A stretch of 55,291 nt of DNA from an uncultured Prevotellaceae bacterium. GTDB taxonomy: Bacteria; Bacteroidota; Bacteroidia; Bacteroidales; Bacteroidaceae. Shown here one piece after another: positions 49,786 to 55,291 of this stretch. The notes beneath the pieces were generated by a model. That model was not told the DNA's origin. It did no database searches and saw nothing but the letters and a program-made list of their open reading frames with translations. Within the stretch, counting starts at the first letter, position 1. Every line of letters starts with the position of its first letter. The stretch covers positions 1 to 55,291 of the forward strand of contig CALEPV010000014.1 of NCBI GenBank assembly GCA_937910905.1, written 5' to 3'. Position numbers and translations under genes: made by a program.

Positions 49786-51999
49786 TCAAACGGGGTCCAC
49801 GTCGAAGTAGATGTGGGCGGAGGCGTACTCGCGCTGGACAAGCATAGCGGAGCGGGCTGTGCTGAGCAGCTGGTGGACCTGCGCCAGGGGCAGGGCGGGT
49901 TCGAGCTTGAGCATGATGCGGCGTATGTAGAGGCTCTGGATGCGACCCACAGGGGGCTCGTCGGGACCCAGCACACGGGTGCCGAAGCTGGCGCGCAGGC
50001 TCACGGTCAGCTCGCGTGCCAGATGCTCGACCACCATGACATCACGATGCTTTACATAGACCGATATGATGCGCAGGAACGGGGGGTAGCCGAAGTCGCG
50101 ACGCTCCTGCATCTGGGTCTGGTACATGGCATCGTAGTCGGAGGCTATGATCTGCGCGATGATTGGGGCATCGGCATTGCGCGTCTGCAGCACCACAAGG
50201 CCCTGACGGTCGCGGCGGCCTGCACGTCCGGCCACCTGCGACATCATCTGGAAAGCACGCTCGTAGGCCCGGAAGTCGGGCTGGTTCAGCATGGTCTCAG
50301 CGCTGAGTATGCCCACCACGCTGACGTGCTCGAAGTCCAGTCCCTTGGTGACCATCTGCGTGCCCACCAGCACGTCGGTGGCTCCTGAGGCGAAGTCGGC
50401 GATAATGCGCTCGTAGGCATTGCGGGTGGTGGTGGTGTCAAGGTCCATGCGGGCTATGCGGGCTTCGGGGAACTCCTTGCGTATGCCGTCCTCAATGCGT
50501 TCAGTGCCGAAGCCGCGGCCCTGCAGCTTGTCGTTCTCGCAGGCGGGGCAGCGGGCAGGTATGTCGGTGGTGTAGCCGCAGTAGTGACAGGTCATGCGGC
50601 TGGTGCGCTTGTGCAGGGTGAGGCTCACGTCGCAGTGCGGACAACGGGGTGTCCAGCCGCACACACGACACTCCACCTGCGGCGCAAAACCGCGGCGGTT
50701 CTGGAACAGGATGACCTGCTGACCGCTGCCCAGTGCCTCGCTCATGGCTTCAAGCAGCCGCGACGAGAAGGGTCCGCTCATCTGGCGCTTGCGCTGAGCC
50801 TCCTTGATGTCCACGACCTCCACGCGTGGCAGGCTGACCTGACCGTAGCGCTCGTTGAGGCTCACCAGCCCGTACTTGCCGCGGCGGGCGTTGTAGTAGC
50901 TCTCGAGCGAGGGTGTGGCCGTGCCGAGCAGTGTGTGTGCCTTGAAGTGGTTGGCCAGCATCAGGGCCACATTGCGGGCATTGTAGCGTGGCGCCGGATC
51001 CTGCTGCTTGAAGTTGGTCTCGTGCTCTTCGTCGACAATCACCGTACCCAGCCGCTGGAATGGAAGGAACACCGACGAGCGCACACCTACTATGATATCG
51101 TAGGGTTCGGCCGACAGCTGACGCTGCCAAACCTCGGTGCGCTGGCGGTCGGAGTACTTGCTGTGGTACACTCCCAGGCGGTCGCCGAACACGGCCCGCA
51201 GGCGGTCGGTGAGCTGCGAGGTGAGCACTATCTCGGGCAACAGGTACAGCACCTGCTTGCCGCGGGCAATGGCCTCGGCTATCAAGTGTATGTATATTTC
51301 GGTCTTACCGCTGGATGTCACGCCGTGCAGCAGGCAGGTGGCGTGTTGTTCCCACTGCGAGTGGATGCTGTCGAAGGCTGTCTGCTGTGCGGGGGAGAGG
51401 GCGGGGAGGGCACCAATGGAGGCCAAGGAGCCCCCCCAGCCCCCCGTGGCTCCCCGGTGGGGGGCGTCCAGAGAGGGTGAGAACAGCTGGATGGGTACAG
51501 TTGATGCCGTGGACAAAGCAGACGGAAGCTGTACAGAGGCCTTTTTGCTGTCAACGGATGCCCCCCTCCGGGGGGCCACAGGGGGCTTCGCCGCCTTCTT
51601 CAGCGGCGCAGGCAGGGCGGCCTTGAACACTTCGCCGAGGGAGCAGAGGTAGTAGTCGGCTATCCACTGCCAGTAGTGCAGCTGGTAGGGAAGGATGATG
51701 GGGGCGCTGTCCACTACCGCTGTGACATCCTTGATGGTGATGCCAGCGCCCAAGCTGGCCCCCTGTGATTCACCGGTGGGGGATGTCAGTTGTTGGGGGT
51801 TACTGCTGGGGCGGAGTGGCTGCCGGGCTATACGGGGCTCCCCGTCATAGACCTCCGTCACCAGCGCCGTGGTGACCTTCTTGTTGCCGAAAGGCACTAT
51901 AACACGGCAACCCGCCACGACTTGACCATGCAAGTTGGCGGGCAGACGATAAGTGAATGTGCCTTGCAGTGGCACGGGAAGTACTACGTTGACGTACAT
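49786..51999 (-). CDS. priA: Primosomal replication restart helicase PriA with repeat-encoded insertions
   Basis: 737 residues. It has an N-terminal 3'-DNA-binding domain, winged helix, helicase with Walker A GVTSSGKTE (226-234) and DEEH box, and the zinc-binding insert CRVCGWTPRCPHC ... CHYCGYTTDIPARCPAC. Motif GTQMVTKGLDF and GRAGRRDRQG follow. All catalytic parts are intact. PriA reloads DnaB at stalled forks. Two low-complexity stretches look inserted: residues about 68-86 (TSPTGESQGAS) in the N-terminal domain and about 137-195 (PPVAPRRGAS and DAPHRGATGGWGG) in the linker before the helicase. They are encoded by three copies of a C/G-rich repeat. It is 33 bp after gldN. Confidence 0.95.
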   Translation of the reverse strand: MYVNVVLPVPLQGTFTYRLPANLHGQVVAGCRVIVPFGNKKVTTALVTEVYDGEPRIARQPLRPSSNPQQLTSPTGESQGASLGAGITIKDVTAVVDSAPIILPYQLHYWQWIADYYLCSLGEVFKAALPAPLKKAAKPPVAPRRGASVDSKKASVQLPSALSTASTVPIQLFSPSLDAPHRGATGGWGGSLASIGALPALSPAQQTAFDSIHSQWEQHATCLLHGVTSSGKTEIYIHLIAEAIARGKQVLYLLPEIVLTSQLTDRLRAVFGDRLGVYHSKYSDRQRTEVWQRQLSAEPYDIIVGVRSSVFLPFQRLGTVIVDEEHETNFKQQDPAPRYNARNVALMLANHFKAHTLLGTATPSLESYYNARRGKYGLVSLNERYGQVSLPRVEVVDIKEAQRKRQMSGPFSSRLLEAMSEALGSGQQVILFQNRRGFAPQVECRVCGWTPRCPHCDVSLTLHKRTSRMTCHYCGYTTDIPARCPACENDKLQGRGFGTERIEDGIRKEFPEARIARMDLDTTTTRNAYERIIADFASGATDVLVGTQMVTKGLDFEHVSVVGILSAETMLNQPDFRAYERAFQMMSQVAGRAGRRDRQGLVVLQTRNADAPIIAQIIASDYDAMYQTQMQERRDFGYPPFLRIISVYVKHRDVMVVEHLARELTVSLRASFGTRVLGPDEPPVGRIQSLYIRRIMLKLEPALPLAQVHQLLSTARSAMLVQREYASAHIYFDVDPV
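51437..51468 (+). repeat. In-frame C/G-rich element in priA, copy 1
   Basis: CAGCCCCCCGTGGCTCCCCG then GTGGGGGGCGTC. It is read on the minus strand as DAPHRGATGGW. A palindromic CCCCGGTGGGG lies at its 3' part. Confidence 0.7.
51557..51588 (-). repeat. In-frame C/G-rich element in priA, copy 2 (opposite orientation)
   Basis: On the minus strand AAGCCCCCTGTGGCCCCCCG then GAGGGGGGCATC. It matches copy 1 at about 26 of 32 positions and encodes KPPVAPRRGASV. Opposite orientation to copies 1 and 3, yet still in frame with the gene. Confidence 0.7.
51756..51787 (+). repeat. In-frame C/G-rich element in priA, copy 3
   Basis: TGGCCCCCTGTGATTCACCG then GTGGGGGATGTC. It matches copy 1 at about 24 of 32 positions. 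The gene reads it as LTSPTGESQGA, inserted in the N-terminal DNA-binding domain. Confidence 0.65.
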
Positions 52000-52032
52000 T
52001 GAGTTTGTGTCAGGACGTACTGTATAGCTGAA

Positions 52033-53118
52033 TCATCGTCTCTGTCGGCGTGCCGATGCGCGGGGGGCACTGCTGCCCGACGAACTGCGCTGGCGCTTCT
52101 GCGATGCTGCGGCCGACGCTGAACTGCTGCGGCGGGAGCTGCTCTTCTTCTCCCTGGTCTTCTTGGAGCTGGACGGCGCGGCTGCTGCAGGCTGAGTACC
52201 GGTGCTGTCGGCCGAGGCCTGTGCCGTGCTGTCGGCAGGCTGCGGAGCCGTCCAGATGCCCTGCTCGAAGGCTTCGAGCTCCTGCTCTATGCGGCGCTGT
52301 TCCTGCGACAATGCGCTGTCGGTGCGGAAGTCATTGGCCAGCACGCGGCCCTGCAGGTTGTTGGTCTTGTATATCTTGCCGTCGTAGAGCTTCAGCGTGA
52401 AGTAGTCGTCGGCAGTCATGTTGGTGACGTTGTTCAGGTTGGATGCCATCAAGGGCAGGCGCGACAGGTAGCCAGCCACATCGTCGTACTTGATCCAGAA
52501 CAGCGGACGCGGTGCGGCGCTGACGTCGAACTCGTCGAGCAGCACAGGGCAGAGCGCCGTGACGCGTGTGCGGTAGGTGGCCGAGCGCTGGTCGAAGTAG
52601 TTGCTCTCCTTGATGTAGAAGCGCTTCACATCGGCCGACGGGATGTCGGCAGCAGCAACGGTCAGCCTGCCGTTGGCCTCCTCGTAGTAGAAGCCGTAGC
52701 GGTCCAGGAACTCCTTGACCTCCACCTTGTCGGCGGCCTCGAAGCTCTCGTTGCCGTCCAGCTTATACTGGTAGGCAGGCACGCGGCCCGACACCACCAG
52801 GCGGAAGATGTAGGTGAAGAGGTTCTGCTCCTTGCCTCGCGGCTCGGTGGGATAGTATAGCGGAGCATTCTTGTCGAGCGTGAGGTCCAGCTGACGGTAT
52901 ATGTCGCGCCGCCACACCACTTCCTCGGGCATGGCATCGGCCACGGGGAATGACAGGGCTGCACGGTCGCTGGCTGTGCGTGCCGACGATGTGGCAGCGG
53001 TTCTGTTGCCACCTGTTTCACTGGTCGCAGTACGGCGGCGAGCAGGTTGTGCACTCATGGTGACAGCTACCAGTAGCAGCAGCGACGTTGTGATGGTATG
53101 TCGAAGGAGAGACTGCAT
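52033..53118 (-). CDS. gldN: Type IX secretion/gliding protein GldN (PorN)
   Basis: 361 residues. A signal peptide (TSLLLLVAVTMSAQ) is followed by the GldN/PorN core (about 63-290): VVWRRDIYRQLDLTLDKN, PLYYPTEPRGKEQNLFTYIF, CPVLLDEFDVSAAPRPLFWIKYDD and LYDGKIYKTNNLQG. PorN with PorK forms the periplasmic ring of the type IX system around the GldL/GldM motor. The last 60 residues are a Ser/Lys/Arg/Ala-rich tail, strongly basic and of low complexity. It follows gldM by 54 bp in the standard L-M-N order. Confidence 0.94.
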   Translation of the reverse strand: MQSLLRHTITTSLLLLVAVTMSAQPARRRTATSETGGNRTAATSSARTASDRAALSFPVADAMPEEVVWRRDIYRQLDLTLDKNAPLYYPTEPRGKEQNLFTYIFRLVVSGRVPAYQYKLDGNESFEAADKVEVKEFLDRYGFYYEEANGRLTVAAADIPSADVKRFYIKESNYFDQRSATYRTRVTALCPVLLDEFDVSAAPRPLFWIKYDDVAGYLSRLPLMASNLNNVTNMTADDYFTLKLYDGKIYKTNNLQGRVLANDFRTDSALSQEQRRIEQELEAFEQGIWTAPQPADSTAQASADSTGTQPAAAAPSSSKKTREKKSSSRRSSSASAAASQKRQRSSSGSSAPRASARRQRR

Positions 53119-53172
53119 TGTGGAATTGAGTATTATGAATTAGGAATTATGATGGGAGGCAATTGTCCATTA

Positions 53173-54738
53173 TCAATTGATTGTGATGTCCATAGCGCCG
53201 TCCAGCGTGCGCTCCACACCGTCGGGCCCGACAGCGCGTATCTTGGTTATGAAGAAGCGCTTGCCTCGTCCCAGCTGCCGGAACATGCCCTTCTGCTGGT
53301 CGGTGAACTGCGCGGAGCTGCTGGTGTAGGGTATTGCGTTGCCCATGTTGTCGAAGAACAGGGCCTCGAATCCGGTCACGCGGAACGGGATGTTGAGCAG
53401 TCCGTCGTCCACGGCAGCGCCCAGCGAGCTGGCTGCCATGAGCATCTGCTTGGACAGCTTGCCGCCCTTGAAGTGGTCCTCGCCGCCCTGTCCGTCGCTC
53501 ACAGGTATGAACGCCGTCGGGTCGGGCAGCTTGCGCACACGGAAGGTGAAGCGTCCCATCTCCTGCGTGCGGCCCTCGTTGTTGGCACTCACGGTGATGA
53601 CGGCCTCCGTGCCTGGTGTCGACGGATGGGCCACGTACTTGCCGTCGCCCTTCGGGGTCAGGGTGCCGCCGCTCATCGACACGCTCAGACGGCCTGTGGG
53701 CACGCCGGGCACGCTGACGCTCATCGGGTTATCGTAGCCGGCATAGAGCACGTTCATCAGGTCGGCACTGACGGTGGCCGATGGTGCCACCACGGTGTAC
53801 TTCTGCTCGAACTGGCGCCGCACGGTCTCGCCCTTGGCATTGAGCATCTCGATGTAGCCGTTCAGGGTGAAGTCGCCGGTGCGACTGCATATTGTCTCAT
53901 AGATGCCGCGATCGGACTGCAGCTCCTGTCCGTTGACGAAGATAGTGGGTCGGTTGGTAGTGTCCACAGCGGCCATGATGATCTGGGCCGTGAAACGTCC
54001 GCCCTGCATCACTGTCTGCGAGCTGGGTATGACGTAGGCATTGAGTTCGTTCACGTGTATGTCCTTCACGCCGATGTTCGATGCCAGGCCGTGCAGCACC
54101 TCGCCCTCGGCATAGCGCACGTCGCTCTGCAGCTTGGTAAGCAGCGTCACTGCAGCTGCCGTAGGCATGTTCTCGAACATGTACTCTTTCCAGTCCTTGC
54201 CCAGTGTGCGCACGTTGGTGGGTATCTCGGTACTGAGGTTGCTGGTGATGATGCGTCGCTGAGCTGAGTCGGTGACCATCTGCACGATGCGCTCGCGGTA
54301 GCTGTTGATGGCCTGGTAGAGCTGCTGTCCACGGCCTGAGCCGGGTGCGAGCATCACCGACGATGCGGCCTCCAGGTCCTCGCGGTTGCGTATGTTGTGC
54401 ACATCGCCGTCGTCGCCGTCGCTCTTCTTGACTATGCGAACCTTCAGTTCTTCGGCAAAACTATATAGTGAGTCGGACATCTGACGCACATACTGAGCCT
54501 TGTCGTACCACTCCTGCACCTTGGTCGGGTTGGCAGCGTACTGCTCCTCGAAGTCATCGTAGATGGTCTGGTTGACCTGTGTGGCGTTGTCGGTGGTGCG
54601 GTTCAGACTCTCATCGACCAGCGAGAAGCCATTGAGCACGTCGCTCGACACGTTGAGTGCGAGCATCGCCATTAGGACGACGTACATCAGGTTTATCATC
54701 TTCTGGCGCGGTGATACCGGTCTCTTCTTTACTGCCAC
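53173..54738 (-). CDS. gldM: Type IX secretion/gliding motor protein GldM (PorM)
   Basis: 521 residues, typical length. The N-terminus KRPVSPRQKMINLMYVVLMAMLALNVSSDVLNGF is the conserved membrane anchor, with cytoplasmic start and long periplasmic part. Later segments (PTNVRTLGKDWKEYMFENMPTAAAVTLLTKLQSDVRYAE, and VVAPSATVSADLMNVLYAGYDNPMSVSVPG) fit the D1-D4 periplasmic domains. With GldL it forms the proton-driven motor that powers protein export. It is co-transcribed with gldL upstream and gldN downstream. Confidence 0.96.
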   Translation of the reverse strand: MAVKKRPVSPRQKMINLMYVVLMAMLALNVSSDVLNGFSLVDESLNRTTDNATQVNQTIYDDFEEQYAANPTKVQEWYDKAQYVRQMSDSLYSFAEELKVRIVKKSDGDDGDVHNIRNREDLEAASSVMLAPGSGRGQQLYQAINSYRERIVQMVTDSAQRRIITSNLSTEIPTNVRTLGKDWKEYMFENMPTAAAVTLLTKLQSDVRYAEGEVLHGLASNIGVKDIHVNELNAYVIPSSQTVMQGGRFTAQIIMAAVDTTNRPTIFVNGQELQSDRGIYETICSRTGDFTLNGYIEMLNAKGETVRRQFEQKYTVVAPSATVSADLMNVLYAGYDNPMSVSVPGVPTGRLSVSMSGGTLTPKGDGKYVAHPSTPGTEAVITVSANNEGRTQEMGRFTFRVRKLPDPTAFIPVSDGQGGEDHFKGGKLSKQMLMAASSLGAAVDDGLLNIPFRVTGFEALFFDNMGNAIPYTSSSAQFTDQQKGMFRQLGRGKRFFITKIRAVGPDGVERTLDGAMDITIN

Positions 54739-54792
54739 GGTGTGATGTTATGAATAGTGAGTTATGAATTAGGTATTGAGTCGGGGCTGTGT

Positions 54793-55291
54793 TCAGCCTT
54801 TCATCGGGCTGTTGCCCATGTTCACGGTCAGAGCCTCGATCATGCGGGCGTACACTGCGTTGAGCTCTTCAATCTGCTTGGCCATGCGGCGTGTCTGCTC
54901 GTTGATCTGGTCTATGGTGCCTACCTGCTGGCTTACGCTCTTAAGCTGCATCTCGTAGATGGTGTTGATGCCCGTGAGGTTGCGGTTCAGCTGCTCCATC
55001 TCGGCAGAGTCGGCACTCATGCGGTGCGCCTGCTCCTCCATCTTGGACAGCGCCTCGGTGAGTTGCTTGAGCTGGTCGAGGTATGCTTCCGTAGCCTCCT
55101 CGACATCGGGCGTGCTGATAGCCTCGGCCTTGTCGAGCATGTCCTGCACATTCTGCATCGAGGCTGCGGCTCCTGCTGCTGCGGCTGTTGCTGCCGCCAG
55201 GTTGGCTGCATCGGCTGCCGACAGACCTGCTCCGCCAGCTGCCACGGCTGCACCGCCGGCAGGCACTGCACCGGCCACGACTGCGCCGCCC
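54793..55291 (-). CDS. gldL: Type IX secretion/gliding motor protein GldL (PorL), 5' end outside window
   Basis: The last 165 or so residues of GldL; the gene runs off the right edge, so the two membrane helices of the motor stator are not visible. The seen part has an Ala/Gly-rich stretch and then the coiled-coil cytoplasmic tail (LDQLKQLTEALSKMEEQA, LTGINTIYEMQLKSVSQQVGTIDQI, EELNAVYARMIEALTVNM), typical of the family. The first downstream gene is gldM, 54 bp on. GldL is the inner-membrane partner that carries proton flow. Confidence 0.9.
   Translation of the reverse strand, partial: GGAVVAGAVPAGGAAVAAGGAGLSAADAANLAAATAAAAGAAASMQNVQDMLDKAEAISTPDVEEATEAYLDQLKQLTEALSKMEEQAHRMSADSAEMEQLNRNLTGINTIYEMQLKSVSQQVGTIDQINEQTRRMAKQIEELNAVYARMIEALTVNMGNSPMKG

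Noticed and set aside
49786..51999. Frameshift or assembly error as the cause of the odd PriA segments
   Set aside because: The frame stays open through all inserts and conserved motifs resume on both sides; the inserts are made of a repeat found three times.

Overview
The window is chromosomal DNA of a GC-rich Bacteroidales bacterium, most likely a member of the Prevotellaceae or a close relative. The evidence is a SusC/SusD polysaccharide utilisation locus, type IX secretion genes (gldL/M/N, also called porL/M/N), LruC, BACON, DUF4248, DUF4960 and DUF6055 family proteins, and Bacteroidetes-type promoters (TAnnTTTG at -7). Shine-Dalgarno signals are mostly absent. The genus is inferred from gene content, not from a marker gene. 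No tRNA, rRNA, CRISPR array or intact transposase gene was found.

Layout. 1-3574 (minus): gltX, waaA and the start of a polysaccharide flippase. 3698-5803 (plus): a 7TM-HD (PgpH-type) phosphohydrolase, divergent from gltX. 5912-12525 (minus): a LruC-type surface lipoprotein, an acetyl/succinyl-CoA transferase and typA, separated by a repeat-filled gap. 12574-20215 (minus): six closely spaced genes forming a eukaryotic-like phospho-signalling cluster (transmembrane Ser/Thr kinase, TPR/BACON secreted protein, zinc-ribbon/FHA protein, kinase-FHA fusion, FHA-membrane protein with a protease-like domain that lacks catalytic residues, and a PP2C phosphatase). 20671-22607 (minus): a beta-barrel protein and a periplasmic binding protein. 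23098-25050 (plus): a three-gene replication-like module (DUF6291, DnaC-like ATPase, DUF4248). 25133-28952 (plus): a secreted protein with a type IX-like C-terminal sorting signal, a DUF6055 metallopeptidase and a YpfJ-type zinc metallopeptidase. 28996-42757 (plus): a complete fructan (probably levan) utilisation locus. 43053-45251: metG. 45269-49596 (minus): a GH20 hexosaminidase and a GDSL/sialate-O-acetylesterase fusion. 49786-55291 (minus): priA and gldN-gldM-gldL.

How the parts work together. The fructan locus is self-contained: a membrane regulator reads a fructose-like ligand, SusC/SusD and a DUF4960 lipoprotein capture fructan, a surface GH32 cuts it, a periplasmic GH32 trims it, an inner-membrane MFS carrier imports fructose and a PfkB kinase phosphorylates it. 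Order and content match the Bacteroides thetaiotaomicron levan locus (BT1763 to BT1757), but the regulator lacks the kinase and receiver domains of BT1754. The kinase/phosphatase/FHA cluster looks like one signalling unit with no obvious output and is the best candidate for an under-described system.

The most unusual DNA-level signal is a set of small repeats. Two palindrome-containing elements sit in frame inside essential genes: one family twice in metG, another three times in priA. A G-rich dispersed repeat occurs in several intergenic regions and encodes part of one protein's N-terminus. A 197-bp element with 19-bp terminal inverted repeats lies between the fructokinase gene and metG.
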